From: Rhododendron vialii
Lineage: Eukaryota; Streptophyta; Magnoliopsida; Ericales; Ericaceae
Assembly: GCF_030253575.1 (NCBI RefSeq)
Contig: NC_080563.1
Span: forward strand, 34,395,001 to 34,459,000
Direction of reading: 5' to 3'
DNA: 64,000 nt
A model generated the notes under the pieces. That model did no database searches, was not told the DNA's origin, and saw nothing but the letters and a program-made list of their open reading frames with translations. Made by a program: the position numbers and the translations under genes. Shown in pieces: positions 12,655 through 24,040 of the stretch (positions within the stretch are counted from its first letter, which is position 1; the number at the start of each line of letters is the position of its first letter).

Positions 12655-13065
12655 TTATTTAATTTTTTCCCCCTTTTTGGCTATAGATCAGTCATCAGTG
12701 AGCTGGTTTTTTCTGACTGGTGTAGATAAATTTTTGACTGATAAAAACGTAAAGCAAAAAAAAAAAAAAAACAGTTTCTGATTCTATTTCGATTTTCGAC
12801 TAGTGTAGCACTTAATTTTTTCCCCCTTTTTTGGCTGTAGATTAGTGAGTTTTTGGCTGATTTTTTTCGAGTGGTGTAGGCTGTGTAGCTAGCTAATTTT
12901 TTGACTGATAAAGGCGTAAAGCAAAAAAAAAAAACAGTCTGTGCTTTTATTTTCAACTGGTGTAGGCTGTAGGCCTGTAGCACTAAAGCTAATTTTATGA
13001 TTCTATTTCATTTTCGACTGGTAAAGCAAAAGAAAACAGTAAAGCTATTTTTTTCTCTTATTTCG
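12655..13065 (+). repeat. degenerate tandem repeats in the hAT leader/intron
   Basis: Three to four diverged copies of a block of roughly 130 bp that includes CCCCCTTTTTGGCT, TTTTTGACTGATAAA, CGTAAAGC, a poly-A run and AACAGT. They sit between the CT-rich leader and the transposase start. A likely splice acceptor TTTGTAG lies just before 13136. Confidence 0.7.
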
Positions 13066-13136
13066 ACTGGTTAGCACTATATGTATATGCATTGGCAGCA
13101 TTGCAGTTTATTGATCTTGATTACACTTGTTTGTAG

Positions 13137-15368
13137 GTGATGGATTCAAGCAATTTTGATTTCACGCTTGGCAGGGAACTTGAGGATGATGTTGTAGATG
13201 TTGAAGAAGTTGAACTTGGAGATAATTCTAATCCTCCTGTGTCTACGAATGCCGATGTTATTGATGTTCAAGATGATACAGTAGTTGAAATTGGACAAAA
13301 TACTGAAAATAGACTGAAAAGAAAGGTTCCACTACGAACGCCTAAACCTAAAAAGAGTCTGAAAAAAGAAATAGATCTCCTTATTTGGATCACTTCAACG
13401 ATATTAAAGAGGAGGGGGTAACCAAATGGGCTGAGTGTAAGTATTGCAATAAACGATACGCGGCTGAAAGTAAAAAATACGGCGTTTAGTAATTTGAAAG
13501 CTCACATCCCCGCTTGCCCACTATATCCTAATAGAGATCAACATGGACAACAAAACCTTTCATTTCGACCCACAGACGGGGGCAGTGTTGACGTTGTGAC
13601 GCATGTCTTTTCTTTTGACGATTGTAAGAGAGTTCTTGCTGAAATGGTCATCATTGATGAACTACCTTTTAGGTTTGTTGAGGGGATTGGATTCAGAAAA
13701 TTTTGTAAGGTCATGCAACCTAAGTTCTCATCGGTTTCTCGCCAAACGATAACTAGAGAGGTTGGTGCAATTCATAAAAATGAGAGAGGAAAACTGAAAA
13801 AATTCTTGAAGGGTCGTAGGATTTGCCTCACGACTGATACATGGACATCAATTCAAAATCTTAACTACATGTGTCTCATTGCACACTTCATTGATGATGA
13901 TTGGAAGTTACAAAAGAGAATCTTTAACTTTTGTCAAATTGAAGATCATAAGGGAGTTACCATAGGCAAGAAAATTGAGTCATTGTTGCTTGAATGGAAT
14001 GTTGATGGTATTTTTTCTTTGACGGTAGATAATGCAAGTTCGAACGCCACGGCTATTGAGTACTTGAAACGGAAAACAATGGATTGGAAAAGGACTGTCT
14101 TGGAGCATGAGTATATACATATGCGATGTTGTGCACATATTTTAAATCTTATTGTTGTTGAGGGGTTGAAAGATACTAGTGAGTCTATTCTCCGTGTTCG
14201 TGATGTTGTGAGGTATGTAAGATCTTCTCCACAAAGAATGGAGACATTTAATAAGTGTGTGGAGAAGGAGAAAATTAAGTCGAAACAAACTGTGTGTCTT
14301 GATGTGTGTACTCGGTGGAATTCCACTTACTTAATGTTAGAAGAAGCCATCAAGTTTGAGAAGGCATTCCAAAGAATGGGGGAGGAAGATAGTAGTTTCA
14401 TAAAAAAATTTGACATAAAGGAATGCGATGAGGATTTGTCATTGGAGTTGGAGGGCCTAGGTGAGAGCCATATGATTAGTGTCCCAACTCCAAGACAACC
14501 AACTGTCCCAAACAAGCTTGATTGGAAGAAATGTGGGTTGTCTGTTACATTCTTAAAACTTTTTTATGATGCAACCAAGAAATTTTCGGCTTATCTATTT
14601 GTCACATCCAATATGTTCTTTCATGAGTTGTATGAGGTTCAAGTGAAGATAGATGAATTAATCGACAACCGAGATCCTTATATGTCTTCAATGGCAATTG
14701 AAATAAAAAGAAAATTTGAGAGGTATTAGGGAGATCAAGAGAAATTCAATCCCCTACTTTATGTGGCAGTTGCAATGGATTCCCGGTTTAAGTTAAGGTT
14801 GGTGAAGTTTTGCTATACAAAATCCAAAGGGAAGGCGGAGGATGAGAAAATGGAGAAAAAAGTGAAGGATGTTTTGAACCGATTGTATGATTCTTATGCA
14901 AAAGAGGGTGAAGTTAGACAACATGTGTCTAGTGCAAGTCCAATGCCGAGAGTGGAGAATGAGGATTGTGATTCTTGCTTGAATTTAGCTATGGAATTTG
15001 ACACTTACTTAGAGGAGGAGTATTCTAGTGTTTGTTCCTCGGAGGTAGACAAGTACTTGGGGGATTTGTGTGAACGTAGGGACAATCCGGATTTTGATAT
15101 CTTGGTGTGGTGGAAGAACAATTCCAACAAGTATCCAATCTTGTCAAAAATAGCGCGTGATGTATTAGCTATGCCCGTGTCTACCGTTACTTCCGAGTCG
15201 GCTTTTAGTACGGGTGGTCGCGTACTTGATCCATTTCGGAGTACACTCTCACCGTCAATGGTCGAGACTCTTGTATGCACCCAAAATTGGCTTTTAAGCA
15301 CGGTTTCAATCTCTCTTCGACAGGCTATGGATAAAGTTGAAGATCTTGAACGAGGTCATTTTATTTAA
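13137..15368 (+). pseudogene. hAT transposase, BED-finger and hATC domains, decayed
   Basis: An acidic N-terminus starts at 13137. A BED zinc finger follows at about 13370-13520, with CxxC (ECKYCNKRY) and H-x5-C (HIPAC) ligands, a hAT catalytic region (13790-14730; LTTDTWTS, RWNSTYLML), and a C-terminal hATC dimerisation domain (about 15040-15310; SESAFSTGGRVL, NWLLS). Three lesions are visible: a frame change near 13365-13375, a second near 13487, both around the BED finger, and a stop TAG at 14727-14729 where the family usually has Trp (KFERY*GD). The frame is the same on both sides of that stop. Transposase normally cuts at the TIRs; this copy should be inactive, though it could be moved by another source. 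Confidence 0.9.
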
Positions 15369-16330
15369 TTGATCTGGACCATCTAGTCTACAATTTAATT
15401 GATTTGGTCTATTCAGTCAACATTTTCTAGTATTGTATTGAATTAAGTGGGTTTTTTTTTTTTTTTTTCAGAACTCTTACAAACTGATGATGCTTCTTAG
15501 GGATTGATGGGGCTTTGGACCTTGGTAAAACATAACAACAAATGTTATTTGATGATCTTTGAAGTTTTTACTTATAAAAAAAAATAAAAAATCTATGAAG
15601 TTTTTAATTGTCTTTTAATTTTTCTTTCTATGTAACAGGTTTGAACTTTGAACGGACATGAGAAATATGGGGTTGGGACTTGGGAGCAGCAGCACTGTGG
15701 AGTATTGGCTAATTTAAATTATTATGGACTTCTTTTAATCATTTTAGACTTGTTTTGGTGGTCGTTTGAACTTGTAATATGGTGGTGGAAAACTGAAAAT
15801 ATTTTGACTTGTTGATTGGTTGTGTTTGTGTATGGTTGCTTAAAAAATAGGAGAGTAGAGACTAGAGAGCTGGCTGGTCTCTGTAATTTTTTTTGTGTAT
15901 TTTTGCTGTGTGGTGGAGGTGGAAACTAGAAACTGAAAATGTGTGTGAGTGTGACTGCAGACTGACTACTCAGTACTCACTGAGTCATTGCTGAGAAAAC
16001 AGGGGAGGAGAGTGCTGAGAGATGGCTGCTCTAGTGCTCTCTGAAAACTGGAAAACATTTCCAGCTAAAATGTTGGCTTTTTTTTTTGTCATGTGGTTGT
16101 GCTTTTATGTTTGGAATTTTGATTGAGAAATGTGGAAACTGGAAAACAGGGCTTGGACCCTTGGATTGAGCTATGGGGCATGGCCCAAAATATTTATATT
16201 AATCTTTGGGCCATTTGGCCTGCTGAAATGGTGGAAAACTAGCCTAAAATAACCAAAGAATTTTAAAAAAAAATGGCCCAGAAAAATAAAACCAGCCCAA
16301 ATAATGGCCCAAGCCGCCCAACAAAATTGG
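15369..16330 (+). other. 3' untranslated part of the hAT element
   Basis: Non-coding, T- and G-rich, with poly-T and poly-A runs. It lies between the transposase stop at 15366 and the right subterminal repeat array. I see no gene. Confidence 0.6.
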
Positions 16331-16506
16331 CCCAATCCGATTATCCGACAGAACCCGACCAACTCAATCCGACAACAGTTCGGTCGGAGCCCGACATATT
16401 GCACGGTCGGGTTCGGGTGGCAAGTACTCAATCCGACATTATTCGGGTCGGGTCCAACCCGACCAGAATCCGAAAAAATCCGACCGTGGCCAACCTTAGT
16501 ATTTAT

Positions 16507-17035
16507 CACTAACAACTTACTACTAAAAGAAAACACAACGAGACTTGCCAAATGAACTCTTTGCCTCGCTAAATGGCCCCGTGATCGGTTCCATTTTGTG
16601 TCATGAGAGCGAAATGAAGAATTATCACATGATATGATTTTGATTCAGTTCTATTTCTTTTATCGGCTGATTCAGGTGGATGACCCATTCGATTTCAAGT
16701 AAATCGGTCATCTTGATTATACATTCAAAGCTTGGCACCTTGGCATATAAATTCTACGTGCAAAGAAAACGTACCAGGAAATTATTCCGAAAGAGCAAAT
16801 CAATGGTTAAAGTGAATCTGTACCGGTGACTTACCTTTTTGGGATAATTTCTGGATATATTTTCTTTGTACCTAACGCTCACAACCTTTTTCAATATTCT
16901 CCAATGATATGATCAAGAGCCAAAAAGCCATAAGGTGAACCCAAGAGGTGTACATGAATACGTGTTTTTGCTGTCCTTTCGGAGCAAATTTGTTATCAAA
17001 ATTGCTCCATAGAATGTGTAATACTTTTAAGTAGA
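16507..17035. other. intergenic, nothing recognised
   Basis: Moderately AT-rich single-copy-looking DNA right of the hAT duplication. No coding frame or repeat structure supported. Confidence 0.4.
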
Positions 17036-17165
17036 GGTGAACTAACCCAGGGTCTTGTAGGCCAATACATTTCCTCACTCCTTCCACGTGAAATGTGATG
17101 GTTCGATTCTCGCCAGGAGCGCAAGTGCTTGATGTGGTGGTAGATGCTTTTTGGGCTTGCCCAAT
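17036..17165 (+). mobile_element. tRNA-derived SINE-like fragment
   Basis: A near-canonical B box GGTTCGATTCTCGCC at about 17100 is preceded by a diverged A-box region (GGGTCTTGTAGGCCAATACA) and followed by AGGAGCGCAAGTGCTTGATG. This is the layout of a tRNA-derived SINE head. The 3' end may run into the segment at 17166-17520. Confidence 0.45.
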
Positions 17166-17520
17166 GGCGTAGCTAGAACTTTAGGTCGGTGGGGGCACCA
17201 TTAAATATGGTTTTAGAATTTTCTATTTTTTTCTTGTAATAAACAACCATAACATGAAAGAAATGAACTTAAGACATAAAATTTTCTACAATACACACAT
17301 ATTTAATGAGTCTTTATGGAAAACAAGTACGTAAAAGAGTATTTTTTTGAAAACTTGACAAAGATACTAAGGAGGTAAGTGTTACAAAGAAAAAATGTGT
17401 ATAATTTTTGAATATAAATTGTGATGGCATTTAGTATAATTTGGGGTAAAAGTAAAATTATTAATGAAAATTGCAGTGCATTGGGCACCAAGTGGCTCCG
17501 CCACTGGGCTTGCCCCACCT
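17166..17520. repeat. short-arm inverted segment ending in GGCG..GCCACTGGGC
   Basis: GGGCTTGCCCAATGGCG near 17150-17168 pairs with CGCCACTGGGCTTGCCC near 17500-17517. The interior is AT-rich with no frame. Similar 'AGTGGCGGA' words occur near 59736 and at the right edge of the window (about 63960). Confidence 0.35.
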
Positions 17521-17761
17521 GTATGCCTATTAGCGATACTGTTTCCTCATCTTCTTAGGAGTAGACTAGACATCAATCAAGTGAAAAACAAGAGTAGAAG
17601 TGAAATCAAGCTTGTTTGAAGGGTTGTCAACTAAATTGGATATCTTCTGAGTCATTAATTCATTTTCAGAATAACGACTCAGATGCTTATTATTCATCAA
17701 CTTGGTCTGTTTATTAAGTCATTACGCATGCATTCATTATTATATTTATGTTTATATATAT

Positions 17762-17800
<39 letters not shown>

Positions 17801-17804
<4 letters not shown>

Positions 17805-18158
17805 CTTTTCAGGTCCAATTGTTCTGATTTTTTTATGGTCTGGATTTTTCATTTTCCAATAATTTGTGATAATTCGAGCCGCTCAATGTGTTCGGAACGT
17901 GATTTTAAGGGTACCCACAAGAAATCAGCAAAGAAAAAGATCGGTAAGGGCTTGATCTAAGCAGTTTTTTACCAAACCGTTCAACAAAAAACTGTTCGAA
18001 TCAAGTCCTTTCTGATCATTTTTTTTGCTGATTTCTAGAAAGTACTCTTAAAATCACGTTCTAATCACATTGAGTGGCTCAGATCATCGAAATTCGATCA
18101 GGAAATGAAATATCCGGACGGTTCGGACCATAATGCTTCCGAACCTGAAAACAGGTAT
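17801..18158. mobile_element. foldback MITE at a TA microsatellite, family B copy 1
   Basis: Flanked by (TA)n at 17763-17800 and TATATATATAGATATA at about 18158. The arms carry CGAGCCGCTCAATGTG, AACGTGATTTTAAGGGTACC and AAATCAGCAAAGAAAAAGATC, repeated in inverted order on the right. The turn is at ACAAAAAACTG near 17985. Outer ends are TTTTCAGGT / ACCTGAAAAC. Confidence 0.8.
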
Positions 18159-18302
18159 ATATATATAGATATACACACACACCAGGTGGTCTGGTGGTGT
18201 AACAATAAATGTGAAAGGTCTATGTGCACAAACTAGTGTGAACAGATCCCTATCTAAAAATATATATCCGACCAAAAAGCTATGAGCAAAGACAATTCGT
18301 AT

Positions 18303-18626
18303 GGACAATCCGTAGGGACAAATGCGTTTGGCCGCATTTAGATCCCGAAAAAATCTAAAAAAATATCCATAAATTTTTGAATATTATTTTATGGGGCGCT
18401 GTAAAAAATCAGCTCCAGTGAATATCGGTAAGTATTACTTTTGGATAAGTAGGGGCGAAACTGTCAGTTCGCCCCTACAAATCCAAAAGTAATACTTACC
18501 GATATCCGTTGGAGCTGATTTTTTACAGGGCTCCATAAAATAATATTCAAAATTTTATGGATATTTTTCTAAATTTTTTCGGGATCCAAATGAGACCGCA
18601 AACGCGTTTATCCCTGCGGATTGTCC
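18303..18626. mobile_element. near-perfect foldback MITE, ~150-bp arms
   Basis: GGACAATCCGTAGGGACAAA at the left end is inverted at the right end (TTTATCCCTGCGGATTGTCC). Arms include TCCCGAAAAAAT, AGCTGATTTTTTACAG and GTAAGTATTACTTTTGGAT. A loop of about 25 bp is centred near 18457 between GTAGGGGCGAA and TTCGCCCCTAC. Confidence 0.9.
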
Positions 18627-19344
18627 CTGCTATGGCATTATCCAATACATGTCATTTGCATCTTAATGAGGGCGTCACGTGTAGCAGGCGATTTTGGCGC
18701 CGTTCCAGCTTTCCATAAAGTTCTTTTTTTTGGGGCAAAAATAATGCGCACATAAATCTTTGCACCCATCATTACCCTAATAAAGTTTCGGCCGTGAAAA
18801 AAAAAAATTCATTGCCCTAATAAATAACGAATTTTTGTTAATTTAGTCTGACCCATTGCACTCATTTGAGACGAGTTAAATTGTCGTACGACGCATTATG
18901 AATCTCTCTCTCATATTACACACTTTCTCTGTTCGGATTTAATTATTCCTAATTCTATTTTAACCAGCTAAAAAATAGGTTATATTTTTGAATTCGTAAT
19001 AAATTTCATATCGAATATAGATCTTATTTGATAGATCTCGATTAAGGGGGTATTCGGACAAATAAGCCAAAATGACTTATTTTTTGTCCTTATTCAAAAT
19101 CACATAAAATATTATAAATTGGAAGATATAATCGATTGAAAAATGACACAAACTCCAAAAAATGACTATTAAATCCGGACGGAGTGAGTATCTGTGAAGT
19201 GGTTTGGAACATTCACATTTTCCATTTACATTGTGAGATATAGACAATTTTTTGAGATGTTTCAAAAAGAAAATAGGTGAAACAAAATGGGACAGAAGGA
19301 ATCATTTTATGATTTTGTTATATTGGTTTGGGATTTGTTAAAGT
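18627..19344. other. intergenic with fragments of AT-rich MITEs
   Basis: No gene. Around 18960-19060 there is a fragment of family C (AATATAGATCTTATTTGATAG; compare 25100, 26170 and 59960). A Stowaway-like GGACGGAGTGAG occurs at about 19178. Confidence 0.4.
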
Positions 19345-19677
19345 ATGTCCCATAGTCATATGATAGTGTATATATATACTCCTTCATTTGTTGTTTGTTT
19401 GTATGAAAAATCTAAATTTGAAATACTAGTCATAAATTCTTTATTTATTGTTTTTGAAAGGATCAACTTTTTTTTTTTTGGACAGAAATACCCACAAGCC
19501 ACAACCATACACCTTTCCCACCCAAAAACTTTCAACATATACAAGACCAAACCTAGTGAGTAGATTTCGTGATGTCCAAAAAAAATTTGTAGCCAGATTT
19601 CATACAAGACCTGTACCCAGTTGTAGCCAAACGAATAGTGATGTCAACAGATCTTTACCCAGTTCTATAAAAGGAGA

Positions 19678-19903
19678 AAAAATTTCAGTGCTGGGTGGGT
19701 ACCACATGGTGCCCGCTCAGCGCATTCGGACCATCCAAAAATGTTTTGAAAGGTCCGGATTTTAAAGAAATTTTTTTCCGAAAAAGTTAAACTCTTTCTT
19801 GGAATTTTTTTTTTAAAATCTGTACCATTCAAAACACTTTTGAACAACTTAGATATGCTGAGCGGGCACCACGTATCATATATCCGCTCGGCACTGAAAA
19901 AAT
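19678..19903. mobile_element. foldback MITE, family A, copy 2
   Basis: Ends TTTCAGTGCTGGGTGGGTAC and, inverted, GCTCGGCACTGAAAAA. Inner arms GTGCCCGCTCAGCGCATTCG / CTGAGCGGGCACC and TCCGGATTTTAAAGAAAT with its partner. It lies in the first unit of the tandem duplication. Confidence 0.8.
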
Positions 19904-20033
19904 TCTCCTATACAAGACCGAATCACACATTGGAATATGCCGGAAATTCCCATCAATGGCGAAAAAGTATACAAACGATGCACTAATAGCAACGGTGATG
20001 TCAACAAACCTTTACCCAGTTCTATGCAAGGAG

Positions 20034-20262
20034 AAAAATTTTCAGTGCCGGGTGGGTACCACATGGTACCCGTTCGGCGCATTCGGACCATTCAAAAGTG
20101 TACGTTTTGAAATGTCCGGATTTTAAAGAAATTTTTTCCCGAAAAAGTTAAACTCTTTCTTGGAATTTATTTTTTTTAAATCTGTACGTTCAAAACACTT
20201 TTGGACAACTTAGATACACTTAGCGGACATCACATGAGATATACCCACTCGGGACTGAAAAG
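20034..20262. mobile_element. foldback MITE, family A, copy 3
   Basis: Same ends and arms as copy 2 and in the second unit of the tandem duplication, so it probably arose by that duplication and not by a separate insertion. Confidence 0.8.
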
Positions 20263-20612
20263 TTTCTCCTATACAAGACCGAATCACACATTGGAATATG
20301 CCGGAAATTCCCATCAATGGTGAAAAAGTATAGAAACGGTGCACTAATAGCAACGGTGAAAATCTGTCCAAAACAAAAAGTATTTCTGTGTAATATACTT
20401 TTTCCAAATCGAAAAGTATTGCCGTTCATGCACAAAAAGTATACTCATACAATACCTTTAATTGGGGTATTTCTGTCCAAAATAAAAAAAATTGATCCTT
20501 TCAAAAATAATTAATGAAAGATTTATGGCTAGTGTTTCAAATTTAGATTTTCCATACAAACAAACAATAAATAAAAAGAGAATATATATACACTATCATA
20601 TGCATATGGGGC

Positions 20613-20821
20613 ATATGTTAACAAAACCCTCGGTTTTGCTAACCTCCGCCCATTAGGCAAAAGATAATATACACATACTTCCAAATAAGTTTAGATATCA
20701 ATGCATATTTCATGGATATTAATACACTTTCATAAATATCAATACACCTTTCTCGTATATCAATGTACCTTTTTACCTATTATCCTACTCATTTGGGCGG
20801 ATTTTAGAATAGTCCTTATTA
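20613..20821. other. short intergenic stretch
   Basis: AT-rich DNA between the inverted-repeat element and the solo LTR. It has a threefold loose repeat of 'ATATCAATGCA/ATATCAATACACTTT' at about 20693-20770. Nothing else seen. Confidence 0.35.
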
Positions 20822-20826
20822 TATAT

Positions 20827-22809
20827 TGTGGGCACGCGCCCCCGGAAATTCCTTTTGTGGAATCGGGCGCAGCCCCCTTTGTGTTTGGAAGAGCGCGGCG
20901 AAACGCCTCAATTAGGAGTCGCCACTCGGGTTTTAGCGGTGAGAGCACCCAAGGAACCGAACTCGAAAACGTTTGCCACGTTTGTTTGATTTTGAAAAGG
21001 CATAGACCGGTCCGTCGTCACCTTCGATATCTGAGGTTCGGGAGCCAGGTTACTGGAGGGGAAGGGTTTTATGGCACCCCTCTCGCCCAATCCGGAGATC
21101 GGTCTCTACTCGGGCATTTTGTAAAAGCGCTTGCATTTCTCTCTCATTTGATCATTTTTTAGCCAGTTAGGGCGGGGGAACAGATAATGGGGATTAAAGC
21201 ATTATAACAAGTTGTGATTTATGTGGCAAAATGTTTATGAATGGCTTGATTGCAATGCTAAATATAGATTGAGAACAAGCACTGAGCAAACTGGACAAAT
21301 TGCAATACGCTGCCCCGCAGGGGTGTGAGCAAGTTCTACCAGCATGCACTGGCCGAGCCACTGCATGTTGATTTGACTTGCGCACGCCATAGCGAGACTG
21401 GCGTACTCCACTCATCTAGTTTCACAGTCCTTGTTTGCAACCCTCTGGGCTCTGCAAAAGGACCAGCGCACACCCAGGACAAACCATGCAGTTAAATAAA
21501 CAGGATATATATATTTACAGACAGATGAGATGGCTTGAAGCCATGAAAGTAGACAAGAAACCCCCTAAACAGAGTGGGGACAATAAGGAGGCCAAGACTA
21601 AACTGAGATGCAAGGGCCAGCCACTGGATCCTAGCTTTAACTGCCGTACGCCAGTCATGGACTGTCGTACGCACGTTTGGCCATAATCCAGTGCTTGGCT
21701 TTTGCATCATCTGGGCTCTGGAACATGACCAGAAGGATCCCAGAGGCCTTTTGAATGGACAAAGAGTAAGCAATAACCTTTATCTAAACAATAACAAACA
21801 CACAGAAAATAGTAAACTGGTTATTTAGCATGCAAGGGTGATTGACAGAAAGAGAAAACAAAAGGAATGACGATCCATGATCCCCACGCCAGTAGTGCTC
21901 GTTCTACCACGACTGGCGTACGGCATACGGTTACTGGCGTGCGCCATGTATCACCCCATACGTTCGTCATATTTTACCAGTTTGAGGCCAAGACTAGCAT
22001 TACTTACTAGCTTGGGCCTCACTGGCTCCCCTCAGGGGCCAAAAACAGAAAGGGACACAAAGGTGGTATACCTTTTTGTTTGAGGATTGAAGGTGGTGTT
22101 GAACTTTAAAGCTTGGAGATGGAAGCTTAGAGAGTGACTGGATGTCAGCAGGGTGTGTGGAAGTGGACTGTTTTCTTTTCTCTTTCAATGGAAGAAAAAG
22201 AGATAGAGAGCAAGAAAAGGAGGAAGGAGAAAGCTTCTACTTCTTAATGAGGCCAACCCCTTGCAAATGAATGCAAGGGGGGTATTTATAGAGGGGGAGT
22301 GACTGAGATCAGTTTGATCTAGGGCCTTGTTTGGCTGGTCAAAGCAAGGTTGGAGCCTCCCATGCATTAAATGCATGGGACTTGCCTTGATGGGGGGTGT
22401 AGGAGAGAGAGGGAACGTCTCTGCCGAAAGTAATCATCAAGGACGCTGTAGCCGACGTCAGGGTGGCACAAAAGTCCCGCCCAAGTGGCTGAATAAAGTT
22501 GATTTGATTGGATTTTACTGGCGTGCGCCACCATTAACTGGCGTGCGCCAGTAAAAGATGGGCCACTGGTCGATGACTGACACGTGGCAGATGACTGGCG
22601 TACGCCTTCAGGACACTGGCGTATGCCAATTGGGTTTTGCTGGGGCTGGTTGGCTCTGATTTGAAGGGTTCGAAAGGGGTTTGAGAGAGGTTAGGGATGC
22701 TCAAAGCTCAACCACACCTTTGTCCTTAAACTGTTTTCGACCTAAATCATCATTGGGGAAATAAAAGATCGACAAATAACGTTATCTGGACAGTCCAGAA
22801 TGGGGTGTC

Positions 22810-22813
<4 letters not shown>
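20827..22813 (-). mobile_element. solo LTR 1, ~2.0 kb, gypsy-type
   Basis: Starts TGTGGGCACG and ends GGGGTGTCTACA. It is flanked by the 5-bp duplication TATAT (20822-20826 and 22814-22818). The duplication, together with the absence of a second copy or internal domain, makes this a solo LTR. On the minus strand it begins TGTAGACACCCC and has a TATA box TATAAATA at 22290-22283, so transcription runs leftward. A diverged relative lies at 49743-51701. Five pairs of TGGCGTACGCCA-like palindromes are spread along it (about 21383/21397, 21650/21667, 21909/21935, 22517/22536, 22597/22615). Confidence 0.9.

Positions 22814-22818
<5 letters not shown>

Positions 22819-22875
<57 letters not shown>
22819..22875. 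repeat. (TA)n microsatellite
   Basis: Long TA run continuing from the right target duplication of solo LTR 1 to the family-B MITE on its right. Confidence 0.9.
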
Positions 22876-22880
<5 letters not shown>

Positions 22881-22909
22881 CATAAAAAAAATACATAAAA
22901 AAACACCCA

Positions 22910-23235
22910 AAATCTCAATCTCTTAGTTCCAAATCAATTTTTTATGATCCGAACCGTTCAATGTGTACAGAATGTGATTTTAAGGGTGCTCGCAATAAAT
23001 TAGCAAAAAAAATGATCGATAAAGGCTTGATTTGAGCAGTTTTTATTTAAACCGTTCAATAAAAAAGTGTTCAAAACTGTTCGGATCAAGCCCTTCCGGT
23101 CATTTTTTTTGCTAATTTCTCATGGGTACCCTTAAAATCACGTTCTAATCACATTGAGCGGCTCGGATCATCAAAATTTGATCGGAAAACTATGGGGTGT
23201 TTTTTTGGGCGTCCCCGGAACCGCCCCATTTATGT
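22910..23235. mobile_element. foldback MITE, family B copy 2
   Basis: Core arms ATGATCCGAACCGTTCAATG / CATTGAGCGGCTCGGATCAT, GTGATTTTAAGGGTGC / GGTACCCTTAAAATCAC and AGCAAAAAAAATGATC / GGTCATTTTTTTTGCT. It is flanked by (TA)n on both sides (22819-22875 and about 23236-23260). Outer ends are diverged. Confidence 0.8.
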
Positions 23236-23238
23236 ATG

Positions 23239-23267
<29 letters not shown>

Positions 23268-23270
<3 letters not shown>

Positions 23271-23632
23271 GTCCAGATCTCCTAAGGGATCCCGCACGGT
23301 CTTACCGTGCGGGACTCTCCTTTTCCAATCGAATTGCAACGATCCGAGCCGCTCAAAGTGATCAGAACGTGATTTTAAGAGTACCCTCACGAAATCAGCA
23401 AAAAAAATGATTGGAAAGGGCTTAATCCGAACAGTTTTTTATTGAACGGTTCAGTAAAAAACTGCTCGGATCAAGCCATTTCCGATCATTTTTTTTGCTG
23501 ATTTCTCGCGGGTACCCTTAAAATCACGTTCTGCACACTTTGAGCGGCTCGGATCGTCGCAATTTTATCGGGAAAAGGGAGTTCCGCACGGTAAGACCGT
23601 GCGGGATCCCTCATTGGATCCTAAGTGTATGT
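23268..23632. mobile_element. foldback MITE, family B copy 3, with nested terminal hairpins
   Basis: Same core as copies 1-2. Each end also contains its own small palindrome: CCCGCACGGTCTTACCGTGC near 23291 and CCGCACGGTAAGACCGTGCG near 23584. The outer ends are GGATCTCCTAAGGGATC-like. Flanked by TATATATACACACA and GTATATATATATAC. Confidence 0.85.
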
Positions 23633-24012
23633 GTATATATATATACACACACACTTCACTAGTTGGACCTAAAAATATAGTTTGGGCTTGACCTTTTTTT
23701 TGGTAAACAGTTTGGGCTTAACCACTTATTTTAGGTCTATTGGTTCTTGAGCATGGGCTCTTATTTTTTCTTGTAGCCCACTTGTATGTTCAGTTGGAGC
23801 TTGGGCTCTTTAATTTGCAATTTTGCCCAATATTTGCACCGGGTTGCTAGCTCTTGCAGCAAGCTTTTGTTAACAGGGGACTACCATAATCGATGTCAAC
23901 ATTCAGAGATCTCTAATGCAAAAAAGAGGAGAAATAGATGAAAAAAATGTGTAAGTACGTGTAGTCGTGTACGTTTCTCCTTTAGGCGTAAACGAGGACT
24001 TTTGTGCATGAT
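23633..24012. other. intergenic between two MITEs
   Basis: No gene or repeat structure recognised; T-rich with repeated 'TTGGGCTT' words. Confidence 0.35.
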
Positions 24013-24040
24013 GTTATATATATATATATATATATATATA

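Larger units (their letters stand above)
11945..16498 (+). mobile_element. hAT superfamily DNA transposon, complete ends, 4554 bp
   Basis: The ends are TAGGGCTGTCCA on the left and, inverted, TAAGGTTGGCCA on the right, imperfect hAT TIRs. They are flanked by a perfect 8-bp duplication GTATTTAT, the hAT target-site size. Both subterminal regions (11960-12115 and 16325-16485) are packed with CCCGAC/GTCGGG words in both orientations, as expected of transposase binding arrays. A TATA-like ATATAAAAGG at about 12117 precedes a CT-rich leader, a (CT)n run and the transposase. The element is structurally whole, but its transposase is broken. Confidence 0.93.
19345..20612. mobile_element. inverted-repeat element with ~160-bp TIRs and internal tandem duplication
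   Basis: The stretch 19350-19495 (CATATGATAGTGTATATATA, TTGTTTGTTTGTATG, AAATCTAAATTTGAAA, GAAAGGATCAA, TTGGACAGAAATACCC) is inverted at about 20465-20612. Inside, a unit of about 360 bp starting GATGTCAACA occurs twice in tandem (about 19637-19996 and 19997-20360). Each unit contains one family-A foldback. Confidence 0.8.

Noticed and set aside
20701-21162. 153-codon frame at the left end of solo LTR 1
   Set aside because: It crosses the LTR boundary at 20827, so it cannot be one ancient gene; no motif.
20827-22813. A DNA transposon with TG..CA ends
   Set aside because: The 5-bp duplication, TATA placement and related copy at 49743 fit a solo LTR; no TIR or transposase.
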